Of a stretch of DNA of 12,584 nucleotides, positions 1 to 7,315 are shown one piece after another. Under the pieces are notes generated by a model. That model worked only from the letters and a program-made list of their open reading frames with translations, had not been told where the DNA came from and did not search any database. The stretch is from contig JALOAH010000102.1 of NCBI GenBank assembly GCA_023228865.1, forward strand, positions 1-12,584, in the 5' to 3' direction. The translations under genes and the position numbers were made by a program. Origin of the DNA: Porticoccaceae bacterium. GTDB lineage: Bacteria; Pseudomonadota; Gammaproteobacteria; Pseudomonadales; Porticoccaceae. The stretch's first letter is position 1. Each line of letters starts with the position of its first letter.

Positions 1-482
1 GTAGGACGGGTTTGCGCCTGAGGAACAGAACCGGCGCTGACGGTTCGCGCCGTCACGGGTGGCAAGTCGTAACCGGCGGGCAACTGAAATTGGGAATTCC
101 CCGTTGCCTTGGTGTCGGCCGCCGCCATCTTCGGCAGCTGTTGCGAGGTATTTGTCAGCTGAATCTGTTGCACCCCCAATACGGCAACCAGGGTCACGGA
201 AGCGGCAATGGCCACCTTGCCAAACCTGGGAAGCAGGGCGGAAAGTGATGATTTTGGTGTGGATTCTTCGTCGATGGCGGCGCTTATGCGCAATGAAAGG
301 TCGGTAACTCGAGGGGGAAGATCTCTCTTCATAGCCGCCGAAGCCAGTTGATACCTTTGCCAGGTACCACGAAGCTCAGCATTATCGGAAATGTCTCTGA
401 GGGTGCGCCTGATTTCGAGATCGCTTGCTTCACCATCCATCAGGGCAGAGAGCGTTTCCTCAACATTGCTATTGATAGCCAT
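1..482 (-). CDS. rseA: Anti-sigma-E factor RseA/MucA-like, 3' end cut by the window edge
   Basis: I translated this from the reverse strand; it starts with MAINSNVEETLSALMDGEAS and stays open for 160 codons to the edge. RseA/MucA proteins hold sigma-E/AlgU at the inner membrane until regulated proteolysis (DegS/AlgW, then RseP/MucP) releases it. Visible features are the typical N-terminal sigma-binding segment (ETLSALMDGEAS, then a WQRYQLASAAM helix at about residues 41-51), a single membrane segment at about residues 90-104, and the start of a periplasmic domain. The start has a good ribosome-binding site, GAGGA, seven bases upstream. It lies downstream of rpoE on the same strand, the conserved order. 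The family is about 195-215 residues long, so some 35-55 residues are outside the window. Identification rests on the N-terminal pattern plus position and is quite secure; MucA versus RseA naming depends on lineage. Confidence 0.88.
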   Translation of the reverse strand, partial: MAINSNVEETLSALMDGEASDLEIRRTLRDISDNAELRGTWQRYQLASAAMKRDLPPRVTDLSLRISAAIDEESTPKSSLSALLPRFGKVAIAASVTLVAVLGVQQIQLTNTSQQLPKMAAADTKATGNSQFQLPAGYDLPPVTARTVSAGSVPQAQTRP

Positions 483-498
483 CCAGTATTCCTCGGTT

Positions 499-512
499 AG
501 CGCTTTCGCGCT
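499..512 (-). promoter_or_regulatory. Small hairpin with a GAAA tetraloop just upstream of the rseA ribosome-binding site
   Basis: Read on the minus strand the sequence is AGCGC-GAAA-GCGCT, a perfect 5-bp stem with a GNRA-type loop. It ends a few bases before the GAGGA ribosome-binding site of rseA, in the 113-base gap between rpoE and rseA. It could influence rseA translation or mRNA stability, but it is short and may have no function. Confidence 0.35.
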
Positions 513-553
513 TCAGTTACCTTTTTATACAGCCGACGATCAGAGTGTCGCGG

Positions 554-566
554 CAAGTCTAACCAA
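554..566 (-). repeat. First copy of the 13-mer TTGGTTAGACTTG, in the rpoE-rseA gap
   Basis: The minus strand reads TTGGTTAGACTTG here. The identical 13-mer occurs upstream of fadD at 7130-7142, in the same orientation relative to its downstream gene, and a 9-base portion (GTTAGACTT) occurs upstream of the cupin gene at 10640-10648. The core TGGT-N2-GAC resembles the E. coli FadR operator. Unlike the fadD copy, I see no convincing -10 element at the right distance, so a regulatory role here is doubtful. Confidence 0.35.
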
Positions 567-595
567 TGTGACCGCTATATGGCAATTGAGTTCCC

Positions 596-1192
596 TTACT
601 TGGGCAAATCACCCATAAGATTTTTGATCTGGCCATCAATAGCCTCCCTGGCGCGAAAGATCCGCGATCTCACAGTGCCGACGGGGCAATCCATCACTGT
701 TGCTATATCCTCATAACTCAGGCCTTCAAACTCTCTCAAGGTGAGCGCGGTCTTCAGATCTTCGGGCAGAGACTGAATAGCATCGTCGACGACCTTTTCC
801 AACTCGTCGCGAAACAGCAGATTCTCTGGACTATCGACATCCTTGAGACCGTCACTGCCTGAATAAAACTCGGCCTCTTCAAAGTCGACATCGCTGGCAG
901 GGGGGCGCCGACTTCTGGAGACAAGGTAGTTTTTTGCCGTATTAACGGCAATCCGATAGAGCCAGGTATAGAACTGGCTTTCGCCACGAAAGTTACCCAA
1001 AGCCCTGTACGCCTTGATAAAGGCGTCCTGAACCACGTCGTTAACTTCGTCAAAATCATTGATGTATCGGCTGACAATTCCATGAACCTTGTATTGATAC
1101 TTCAACACGAGCATGTCAAAAGCACGCTTATCGCCCTTTTGCACCCTTTCTACCAACTGTTTATCCGAATCAGGCGCCTTGTCGGCGTCCAT
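596..1192 (-). CDS. rpoE: ECF RNA polymerase sigma factor RpoE/AlgU
   Basis: This 198-residue protein directs RNA polymerase to envelope-stress promoters. Region sigma-2 lies at about residues 20-90 and contains the -10-recognition helix DVVQDAFIKAYRAL (52-65) followed by FYTWLYRIAVNTAKNYL. Region sigma-4 lies at about 138-190, with the helix-turn-helix LSYEDIATVMDCPVGTVRSR that reads the -35 element. Length matches the family (about 190-200 residues). The ATG has a strong purine-rich ribosome-binding site (GGAGAGGGAG) directly upstream. rseA follows after 113 bases, more than the roughly 30 bases usual in E. coli or Pseudomonas, and nadB is divergent, as in many gammaproteobacteria. A sigma-E-type promoter upstream suggests the usual autoregulation. 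In Pseudomonas-like organisms the same gene is called algU or algT. Confidence 0.96.
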   Translation of the reverse strand: MDADKAPDSDKQLVERVQKGDKRAFDMLVLKYQYKVHGIVSRYINDFDEVNDVVQDAFIKAYRALGNFRGESQFYTWLYRIAVNTAKNYLVSRSRRPPASDVDFEEAEFYSGSDGLKDVDSPENLLFRDELEKVVDDAIQSLPEDLKTALTLREFEGLSYEDIATVMDCPVGTVRSRIFRAREAIDGQIKNLMGDLPK

Positions 1193-1235
1193 CCAATTCT
1201 CCCTCTCCAGCCTTCATTGTTTTTTTCAACCTGAA

Positions 1236-1262
1236 CTAGACAGCGGACACCTGGAAAAGTTC
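1236..1262 (-). promoter_or_regulatory. Probable sigma-E/AlgU-dependent promoter of rpoE
   Basis: On the minus strand, GAACTT (1257-1262) is followed after 16 bases by TCTAG (1236-1240). This agrees well with the known sigma-E/AlgU consensus, GAACTT, 16-17 bases, then TCTGA. A start site a few bases downstream would give an untranslated leader of roughly 35 bases before the rpoE ATG. The site fits the known autoregulation of rpoE/algU operons. Confidence 0.6.
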
Positions 1263-1455
1263 TCCAGCACCGCCACCATCACAGGTCAGAAAACCCGAAA
1301 CCCATTGCCAGAATGGCACTTCTGCCACAAACGCAACCTCTACTAACACTGTAGACCAAGCGCGAAAAGACGCAAATTACCCGCCATGCCAATGGGTTTT
1401 TTCTGGTAGCTATACTATCATGCCCGCTTTCTGAGTAGGAATTTACCCCCGCATA

Positions 1456-3078
1456 ATGAACAAATATTATCGTCACGACGTTTTGGTGGTGGGCAGTGGC
1501 GCCGCAGGAGCAAGTCTGGCTCTGCGCCTTGCCAATAATTACAGGGTCGCCGTGCTCAGCAAAAGCTCAATGCACTCGGGATCCACCTGGTATGCCCAGG
1601 GGGGCGTTGCCGCAGTACTCGACACCGAAGACAGTGTGGAATCCCATATTCAAGACACTCTTATAGCGGGAGCGGGGCTATGTCACCAGGATAGCGTGCG
1701 CTTTACGGTGGAAAACGGCCCCGATGTCATCAACTGGCTGGTTGAACAGGGTATGGATTTCACCAAAAACCAGGACACTGGCGAATATCATCTCACCAGA
1801 GAAGGCGGCCACAGCCACCGCCGCATACTTCACACCGCAGACGCCACCGGAAAAGCGGTTTCCAGCACTCTTACCGAAAAGCTGAACGCCCATCCCAACA
1901 TCGAAATTTTCGAAGACCATTTTGTTGTCGACCTCATCACCCAATCGGATCGAAACAGCAAAAAATTACGCTGCAGCGGCGCCTATATACTGGACAAAAC
2001 CTGCGACCAGGTAAAAGTTTTTCTCGCCAAAGCCGTGGTTTTGGCTTCCGGAGGCGCCAGCAAAGTCTATCTCTATTCCAGCAATCCGGACGGCGCCAGC
2101 GGCGACGGTATTGCCGCTGCCTGGCGCAAAGGCTGCCGGGTTGCCAATATGGAATTCAATCAGTTCCACCCCACCTGCCTGTTTCATCCCCAGGCGCGGT
2201 CTTTTCTGCTCACCGAAGCGCTTCGCGGCGAAGGCGCTTATCTGCGCCTGCCCAACGGCGAACGTTTCATGTCGAAATTTCACGAGATGTCCGAACTGGC
2301 GCCCAGAGACATTGTCGCCAGAGCCATCGACCATGAAATGAAACGCCTGGGCGCAGACTGTGTTTATCTGGATATTACCCACAGACCTGCTGAGTTTATC
2401 GACAACCATTTTCCAACCGTCAAAAGCGAGTGCCTCAAATACGGCATCGACATCACCAGGGATCAGGTTCCCGTAGTGCCCGCCGCCCACTATACCTGTG
2501 GCGGCGTCTTGACAGATCTTAACGGCCGCACCGACCTGAAAAATCTCTACGCCATTGGCGAAACAGCCTTTACCGGGCTTCATGGCGCCAACCGTATGGC
2601 CAGCAACTCCCTGCTGGAATGCCTTGTTTTTGCCTGGTCTGCCGCAGAACATATTCAACAGATAATGGACACTATTCCAGAACCCGCCGCTGCCCCCCCC
2701 TGGGATGAATCCAGGGTTACCCATTCCGACGAAGACGTGGTTATCTCCCACAACTGGGATGAGCTGCGGCGTTTTATGTGGGACTACGTGGGCATCGTAC
2801 GCACAGGCAAAAGACTGGAGCGAGCCGAACACCGCATCCGCATGCTGCAAAAAGAAATTCAGGAATACTATAGCAATTACAAAATCAGCAGCGACCTACT
2901 CGAGCTGCGCAACCTGGCGCTGGTTGCCGAACTGATTATTCGCTCTGCCTCCCAGCGCAAGGAAAGCCGTGGACTGCACTACACTCTGGACTACCCGGAA
3001 ACCTCTGCGGTTGCCCAGGATACCATTCTGGTTCCCATCAATTTTGCCGCCCAGGACGTCATTGTCTGTCACCCTTGA
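1456..3078 (+). CDS. nadB: L-aspartate oxidase NadB
   Basis: NadB is a cytoplasmic FAD enzyme that oxidises L-aspartate to iminoaspartate, the first step of de novo NAD synthesis before quinolinate synthase NadA. The 540 residues equal the E. coli length. Visible are the FAD-binding [14 protein letters not shown] (13-26), STWYAQGG (43-50), the substrate-region motif [13 protein letters not shown] (114-126), EFNQFHPT (233-240), [14 protein letters not shown] (282-295), [10 protein letters not shown] (341-350) and the C-terminal FAD contact [17 protein letters not shown] (374-390). The start aligns with the E. coli N-terminus. The ribosome-binding site (AGGA at 1437-1440) is rather far from the ATG, so initiation may be modest. 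A TATACT at 1411-1416 is a possible -10 without a convincing -35. The gene is divergent from rpoE, and its last 20 bases overlap the end of convergent ygfX. Confidence 0.98.
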   Translation: MNKYYRHDVLVVGSGAAGASLALRLANNYRVAVLSKSSMHSGSTWYAQGGVAAVLDTEDSVESHIQDTLIAGAGLCHQDSVRFTVENGPDVINWLVEQGMDFTKNQDTGEYHLTREGGHSHRRILHTADATGKAVSSTLTEKLNAHPNIEIFEDHFVVDLITQSDRNSKKLRCSGAYILDKTCDQVKVFLAKAVVLASGGASKVYLYSSNPDGASGDGIAAAWRKGCRVANMEFNQFHPTCLFHPQARSFLLTEALRGEGAYLRLPNGERFMSKFHEMSELAPRDIVARAIDHEMKRLGADCVYLDITHRPAEFIDNHFPTVKSECLKYGIDITRDQVPVVPAAHYTCGGVLTDLNGRTDLKNLYAIGETAFTGLHGANRMASNSLLECLVFAWSAAEHIQQIMDTIPEPAAAPPWDESRVTHSDEDVVISHNWDELRRFMWDYVGIVRTGKRLERAEHRIRMLQKEIQEYYSNYKISSDLLELRNLALVAELIIRSASQRKESRGLHYTLDYPETSAVAQDTILVPINFAAQDVIVCHP

Positions 3079-3508
3079 TCAGGGCATGGAGGCGCCGCCA
3101 TCCCTCCCCAGAGGTGGCGGCAGGAACAAAAGCAAAGGTCTGGGGCTTGGGCAGCTGTTGTCCCCTCAGGGTTATTGTCACCAACCAGGATGTCACATAG
3201 GGAAACTCGCAGCAAACCCCAAACTCTGTCTGCTCCCCAAAACCCGTGCCACTGCCGCCAACAGGTTTTTCCAACACCCAGACACCATTTTCATGGCACA
3301 GCCTCCAGCCGCTTCGGCGTTTCGCCAGGTAAAGCCTGCACGTCAGGTTCGCCATAACAAGAAGCAACAGCAACCCGGCGATCCATGGGGAGGCATAGCT
3401 CAACACCAGCACCAACAGAGCGGCAAACCCGTGTGCCACAACAAGGGCACAGGTCAAACCCGCATCCACATGCAGGCACAGATCGTCATCCCCCTCGGCG
3501 GCATTCAC
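3059..3508 (-). CDS. ygfX: YgfX (CptA-like) inner-membrane protein
   Basis: This 149-residue protein has two adjacent hydrophobic stretches (about residues 17-36 and 41-60), then a soluble tail, the layout of YgfX/CptA (E. coli about 135 residues). It follows sdhE with only three bases between the sdhE stop and its GTG start, so translation is probably coupled; an AGGAAA ribosome-binding site lies inside the end of sdhE. Family knowledge: YgfX was described as the toxin of the CptAB pair acting on FtsZ/MreB, but is also viewed as a membrane partner of SdhE in flavoprotein maturation. Sequence conservation in this family is weak, so the call rests on topology plus the sdhE neighbour. The 3' end overlaps nadB by 20 bases tail to tail. 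Confidence 0.72.
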   Translation of the reverse strand: MNAAEGDDDLCLHVDAGLTCALVVAHGFAALLVLVLSYASPWIAGLLLLLVMANLTCRLYLAKRRSGWRLCHENGVWVLEKPVGGSGTGFGEQTEFGVCCEFPYVTSWLVTITLRGQQLPKPQTFAFVPAATSGEGWRRLHALIKGDRQ

Positions 3509-3511
3509 GGT

Positions 3512-3769
3512 TTAGCGGGTTTCCTGAAGAACCTGCTGCCTGGTGTCGCGAATGATACGGACAATTTTCAACAGCTCAGGATCCTGGGGATCTTCCCTGC
3601 GCAGAAACCAGGCAAACATGTCCTGGTCTTCGCTGTCCAACAGCTTCTGATAGCGAACCTTATCTTCTTCGGACAATCCTGGGTAAACTTTGTCGAGAAA
3701 GGGCAGTAAAATCAGATCGAGCTCGAGCATGCCGCGGCGACTTGCCCAAAACAGGCGATTTCTCTCCAT
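3512..3769 (-). CDS. sdhE: FAD assembly factor SdhE
   Basis: SdhE (YgfY/CptB) helps attach FAD covalently to SdhA of succinate dehydrogenase and FrdA of fumarate reductase. The 85-residue product begins MERNRLFWASRRGMLELD and carries the hallmark RGxxE motif (RGMLE), then YPGLSEEDKVRYQKLLDSED and the acidic-aromatic DMFAWFLRRED region typical of the family (E. coli 88 residues). I chose the start at 3769, not the in-frame codon at 3835: the longer form adds 22 residues with no family counterpart, has no ribosome-binding site, and would begin upstream of a TATAAT element at 3800-3805. The ribosome-binding site of the chosen start is weak. The gene precedes ygfX, is divergent from ygfZ, and lies near nadB, whose product belongs to the same flavoprotein superfamily as SdhA. 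Confidence 0.93.
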   Translation of the reverse strand: MERNRLFWASRRGMLELDLILLPFLDKVYPGLSEEDKVRYQKLLDSEDQDMFAWFLRREDPQDPELLKIVRIIRDTRQQVLQETR

Positions 3770-3799
3770 CTTTGTTAACTCTAAAACAGGTGAGTGGCT

Positions 3800-3828
3800 A
3801 TTATAGTGGAACCTGGCAGGATTACTCA
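3800..3828 (-). promoter_or_regulatory. Possible sdhE-ygfX promoter
   Basis: The minus strand carries a perfect TATAAT at 3800-3805. The hexamer 17 bases upstream (TGAGTA, 3823-3828) is a poor -35. Transcription from here would start about 25 bases before the chosen sdhE ATG. The site lies in the 92-base divergent gap between sdhE and ygfZ. Confidence 0.4.
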
Positions 3829-3861
3829 CTACCATAGCTTTTTTGCATCAGACAGGTACTT

Positions 3862-4845
3862 ATGAACACTTGGCTATCATTTCTCTCCTCAGAAAATGCA
3901 CAACTGAAGGATTCTGCAGTTATCTCTTTCGGTGAGCAGCCGAAAGACTACAACAGCCTCAGGTCGCAAGCGACCATGGTTCCCCTCAGCGATCGCGGCG
4001 CCGTCAAAATAACCGGCGTGGACACCGACAAACTGCTGCAAGGTCAACTGACCTGCGATATCAAACAACTGGAACTTGAAGGCGCCCTGCCCGGCGCACT
4101 CTGCGACACCAAAGGCAGAATGATCAGCAACTTCATCGCAATCAGAACAGCGCCGGAAACTGTTTTACTGATCATGCCCAGATCACTGGTAGAAGACACC
4201 CTGGCAACCCTGAAAAAATATGCTGTCTTTTACAAAGTCACAGTTACTGACGGCAGTGATGATTATGTTTTTGTCGGTATCACTGGCGACTTACCGGCAG
4301 GCTCTAAAATTATCGGCGCCAGCATTGCCGAACAGCAACACCTGCTATTGATCGCCGCCGATCGGGCAGAAAACATCTGGAAGTCACTGACAGCTACCCA
4401 CAAACCTGCGGGGGAACCCTTTTGGAACCTTATCAATATTTCAAACGGGATTGGTGAAGTTCGCCCGCAAACTCGGGAAGAATTTATTCCCCAAATGCTT
4501 AACCTGCAGCACCTGGGCGCGGTCAATTTTCGCAAGGGCTGCTATACGGGTCAGGAAATTGTTGCCCGGATGCAGTATCTGGGCAAACTGAAAAGACGCA
4601 TGTATCGCCTTCGCATCAAGGCAGAGAGGTTATTGGAACCTGGAACCAGTATCCACACGGAAGACAAAACCAACCAGGGAACCCTGGTTATGGCGCAGTG
4701 GTGCGACACCGGCACTCAGGAAATATTGGCCGTCCTCACTGCAGATGCGGCAACGGCAAACACACTGATTATTGGCGATTCCCCCCTGCCGATTGAAATG
4801 CTCGGCCTGCCCTACGACGAAAAATTTGGCGGAGAGCCGAACTGA
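3862..4845 (+). CDS. ygfZ: Folate-binding Fe-S cluster maintenance protein YgfZ
   Basis: YgfZ is a cytoplasmic tetrahydrofolate-binding protein of the GcvT-like aminomethyltransferase fold; it is needed for full activity of a subset of Fe-S enzymes such as MiaB. The 327 residues match the family (E. coli 326). The diagnostic KGCYTGQE motif with its invariant cysteine (C227) is at 225-232, followed by IVARMQYLGKLKRR. The N-terminal half shows the GcvT-like pattern LSDRGAVKITGVDTDKLLQGQ (42-62, one residue short of the run) and GALCDTKGRMISN (78-90). The start has an AGGT ribosome-binding site six bases upstream. It is divergent from sdhE, and its TGA is directly followed by the GTG of the next gene, suggesting a two-gene operon. 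Confidence 0.95.
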   Translation: MNTWLSFLSSENAQLKDSAVISFGEQPKDYNSLRSQATMVPLSDRGAVKITGVDTDKLLQGQLTCDIKQLELEGALPGALCDTKGRMISNFIAIRTAPETVLLIMPRSLVEDTLATLKKYAVFYKVTVTDGSDDYVFVGITGDLPAGSKIIGASIAEQQHLLLIAADRAENIWKSLTATHKPAGEPFWNLINISNGIGEVRPQTREEFIPQMLNLQHLGAVNFRKGCYTGQEIVARMQYLGKLKRRMYRLRIKAERLLEPGTSIHTEDKTNQGTLVMAQWCDTGTQEILAVLTADAATANTLIIGDSPLPIEMLGLPYDEKFGGEPN

Positions 4846-5247
4846 GTGCTCAGCCAGGAAATTCTTTTATGGGTAGGCACGGCATCAATTGCCACCCTGA
4901 TTATCAGCCTGATGACTCTGCCCTGGCTGGTGGCAAAAATTCCCGCAGACTATTTTAACCATGACAGACGCACGCCCACGGGATGGAAAACACAGCATCC
5001 ACTCCTAAGGGCGGTTTTGCTGATAATGAAAAACCTGCTGGGCTATGTGTTGCTCGTGGGGGGAGTTCTTATGCTGTTCATTCCCGGCCAGGGAATTCTT
5101 ACCATGGCCATGGGTCTGTTACTCATGGATTATCCGGGGAAATATCAGCTGGAAAGACGCATCGTCGCTATTCCCGCTGTTTTCAGGGGACTAAACTGGT
5201 TGCGCACCCAAAGGGGGGTAAAACCACTAAATCCTTTGCGCCACTGA
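4846..5247 (+). CDS. Small membrane protein of the PGPGW type
   Basis: The product has 133 residues with hydrophobic stretches at about residues 6-25 and 50-90. The loop FIPGQGILTMAMGLLLMDYPGK is the signature of the putative transmembrane PGPGW family, where proline-glycine turns are embedded between membrane helices; the usual PGPGW is PGQGI here. The role of this family is unknown. The GTG start directly abuts the ygfZ stop (TGAGTG) and has a GGAGAG ribosome-binding site inside the end of ygfZ, so the two are probably translated in a coupled way. The C-terminus is basic (RRIVAIPAVFRGLNWLRTQR), which would favour a cytoplasmic tail. It could assist YgfZ or simply share its transcript; the sequence does not tell. 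Confidence 0.75.
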   Translation: MLSQEILLWVGTASIATLIISLMTLPWLVAKIPADYFNHDRRTPTGWKTQHPLLRAVLLIMKNLLGYVLLVGGVLMLFIPGQGILTMAMGLLLMDYPGKYQLERRIVAIPAVFRGLNWLRTQRGVKPLNPLRH

Positions 5248-5311
5248 CACGGCAACACTCAACTCCGGATTTTGGGCTGACAACAGGCTTGGCGGTCTTG
5301 TACTGGACATC

Positions 5312-5339
5312 CCCCGATGTGAGCACACTCACATCGGGG
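5312..5339. promoter_or_regulatory. Perfect 12-bp inverted repeat containing a consensus CRP-type site, between convergent genes
   Basis: CCCCGATGTGAG and CTCACATCGGGG flank a CACA loop with no mismatch. The centre reads TGTGA-N6-TCACA (5318-5333), the textbook CRP/Vfr recognition pattern. It lies between two 3' ends, the PGPGW gene on plus and fadD on minus. Neither side has a run of T after the stem, so it is not a classical intrinsic terminator, though a hairpin this strong could still end transcription or protect transcript ends. I see nothing else convincing in the 197-base gap 5248-5444. Confidence 0.6.
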
Positions 5340-5444
5340 TGGCGCAATAATTCAGACTACGCCTGTTATACCTGCGCAAAACTCAGATTTCAGAGTGTAC
5401 TGGTGCAATTTCCGGGTTAACCCAATCCGACCACTGCCCTGCCC

Positions 5445-7043
5445 TCACCGCCCCTTTAACTCTTTGCGCAGCACTTTGCCGACGTTGGATTTGGGCAGTT
5501 CATCAATAAAAGCAATCTGGCTGGGAATTTTGTACCCAGTGAGATTCTCTCGTGCAAACTTTTTGATATCCGCCTCTGTGAGAGCACTGTTTGCGGAGAC
5601 CACAAACAGCTTCACCGCCTCCACTGTGTCCGAATCGGGAACACCCACAGCCGCACATTCGACGACATCGGGATGCTTGCTGATAACAGCCTCAATTTCA
5701 TTGGGATAAACATTGAAACCCGACACCACAATCATATCCTTGATGCGATCGACAATACTCAGGTAGCCATCGTCATCGATTACCGCCACATCCCCTGTAT
5801 GCAGCCAGCCAGCACTGTCAAGAACGTCATCTGTGGCTTGCGGCCGCTTCCAGTAACCCTTCATCACCTGCGGGCCGCGCACCAGCAACTCTCCGGGTTC
5901 ACCCTTGCCAACCTGTTCCCCCGCACCATTGACAAGACGACATTGGGTGCGCGGCAGCAGGCGCCCGACAGTTCCCAATTTGGGCGCCGGGGGCGGATTT
6001 AAAGCAACTACAGGACTGGTCTCTGTCAAACCGTAACCCTCGACAACCTTGCAACCGGTCAAGGCTTCCCAGTTTTCTGCGGTGTCCTTTATTAACGCCA
6101 TACCGCCAGAGATGGTCAGCTTTAAGCCGCTAAAGTCCAGAGCACGAAAATCCTGATTGCGGCACAGGGCATTAAAGAGCGTATTCAAGCCGGCAAAAAA
6201 CGTAAAGCGAACCCCTTTAAGGGCTTTGCTGAAATCGCGGGTCTTGCGGGGATCGGGAATGAGAATCACCCGAGCGCCAATCTCGAACCCCAGCAACATG
6301 CAGAGCATAAAGGCAAAAATATGGTAGATAGGGAGCGGCGCGACAATAATCTCACCGCCGTCCTTGAGGGAATCCGCAAACACCTCTCGAACCTGAAAGA
6401 GATTGCTCAGCAAATTGGCATGGGTGAGCATGGCGCCCTTGGAAACGCCGGTGGTGCCCCCGGTGTACTGAAGCAGAGCCAGAGAATCATAAACAGTCAA
6501 AGGTTTTGGCAGGGTTCGGTTCAGTTTTTTTGTGATGATATCGCGGAAATAAACCGCATCCCTGATGGCAGGTATGGCGCGATTCTTAAAGTTGACCACG
6601 GTGTTAATGACAAACCGTTTTAGCCCTGGGTGCAAATCGCCAACCTGGGTAATGATGACATGCTTCACGGGGGTTTCGGCAATGACACTCGCCAGGGTAG
6701 CACTGACGCCTTTAAGCACCAGAATGGTTTTAACCTCAGCATCATTAAGTTGATGACGCAGTTCGCGGGCTGTGTAGAGCGGATTGGTGTTGACGATGAT
6801 CACGCCAGCTTTAATGGCGCCGAGCACTACCACCGGGTACTGAAGTAAATTAGGCAGCATAATGGCCAGTTTATTCCCCGGCTCCATTTGCAACTCGTAA
6901 TACAAATAATCGGCAAAGACACTGGCCAACCTGTCGATTTCCCCGTAGCTGAGGGTATGGCCAAGGCAGGTAAAGGCAGGCTTTGCCGCGAACCTGGCTA
7001 TGCGGTGCTCAAAAAATTCTTCAAGGGTTTTTTCAGTTGGCAT
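5445..7043 (-). CDS. fadD: Long-chain-fatty-acid--CoA ligase, FadD type
   Basis: This enzyme activates fatty acids to acyl-CoA through an acyl-adenylate, feeding beta-oxidation; in E. coli it works at the inner membrane with the FadL import route. The 532 residues contain the P-loop-like YTGGTTGVSKG (193-203), the adenylate motif GYGLTET (336-342), GWLHTGD (412-418), the FACS signature region DRIKDMIVVSGFNVYPNEIE (432-451) and the C-terminal catalytic lysine K523 in KSNVGKVLRKEL. It also shares MLPNLLQYPVVVLGAIKAG with FadD proteins. It is shorter than E. coli FadD (561) at both ends. The start is fixed by an in-frame TAA 15 bases upstream; an AAGG ribosome-binding site precedes the ATG. It stands alone on the minus strand. 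Medium- versus long-chain preference cannot be read from the sequence. Confidence 0.9.
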   Translation of the reverse strand: MPTEKTLEEFFEHRIARFAAKPAFTCLGHTLSYGEIDRLASVFADYLYYELQMEPGNKLAIMLPNLLQYPVVVLGAIKAGVIIVNTNPLYTARELRHQLNDAEVKTILVLKGVSATLASVIAETPVKHVIITQVGDLHPGLKRFVINTVVNFKNRAIPAIRDAVYFRDIITKKLNRTLPKPLTVYDSLALLQYTGGTTGVSKGAMLTHANLLSNLFQVREVFADSLKDGGEIIVAPLPIYHIFAFMLCMLLGFEIGARVILIPDPRKTRDFSKALKGVRFTFFAGLNTLFNALCRNQDFRALDFSGLKLTISGGMALIKDTAENWEALTGCKVVEGYGLTETSPVVALNPPPAPKLGTVGRLLPRTQCRLVNGAGEQVGKGEPGELLVRGPQVMKGYWKRPQATDDVLDSAGWLHTGDVAVIDDDGYLSIVDRIKDMIVVSGFNVYPNEIEAVISKHPDVVECAAVGVPDSDTVEAVKLFVVSANSALTEADIKKFARENLTGYKIPSQIAFIDELPKSNVGKVLRKELKGR

Positions 7044-7112
7044 GGGCAGAACCTTTTATCAGATATTGGCGCAGAAAACCTGGTCGGCGAACAAACATCA
7101 AGCAATAAAAAA

Positions 7113-7142
7113 TTTATAAGATGAATGCCCAAGTCTAACCAA
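7113..7142 (-). promoter_or_regulatory. Possible fadD promoter overlapped by a FadR-like operator
   Basis: On the minus strand TTGGTT (7137-7142) lies 18 bases upstream of TATAAA (7113-7118), giving a plausible sigma-70 promoter about 65-70 bases before the fadD ATG. The -35 is part of TTGGTTAGACTTG (7130-7142), whose TGGT-N2-GAC core resembles the E. coli FadR operator. A repressor there would block the promoter, which would suit a fatty-acid-responsive gene. The operator identity is inference. Confidence 0.45.
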
Positions 7143-7315
7143 ATATGGGTGCTTCTTGTTTATTTTTCTTCACTGCGAACACCACACTCACAGGAAAAAC
7201 ACGCGACCGACCTGGGTTCGCAAAAATTCCAACTGAAAACCTGCGCCCTCCCAGGGCGAAAAATCCATGGCTCTGTGCAGAAAGTTGCAAATTGGTGTCG
7301 CCAGGGAGGATAGAG
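7143..7315. other. Gap between the fadD promoter and the nitroreductase remnant
   Basis: No credible gene, RNA or repeat is visible here. The plus-strand frame that holds the nitroreductase remnant extends back through this stretch to 7145, but the encoded residues do not look like the missing N-terminal part of that family. Confidence 0.4.

Noticed and set aside
1966..2850. 294-codon open frame antisense to nadB
   Set aside because: It lies entirely inside a highly conserved NadB coding sequence and its translation looks like no protein family.
3059..3769. sdhE-ygfX as a toxin-antitoxin module (CptBA)
   Set aside because: The pair has been described that way, but the conserved RGxxE motif and core-genome position favour the flavinylation role of SdhE; I do not count it as a defence or addiction system.
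3770..3835. N-terminal extension of SdhE by 22 residues
   Set aside because: It has no ribosome-binding site or family counterpart, and it would start upstream of the TATAAT element proposed for the gene.
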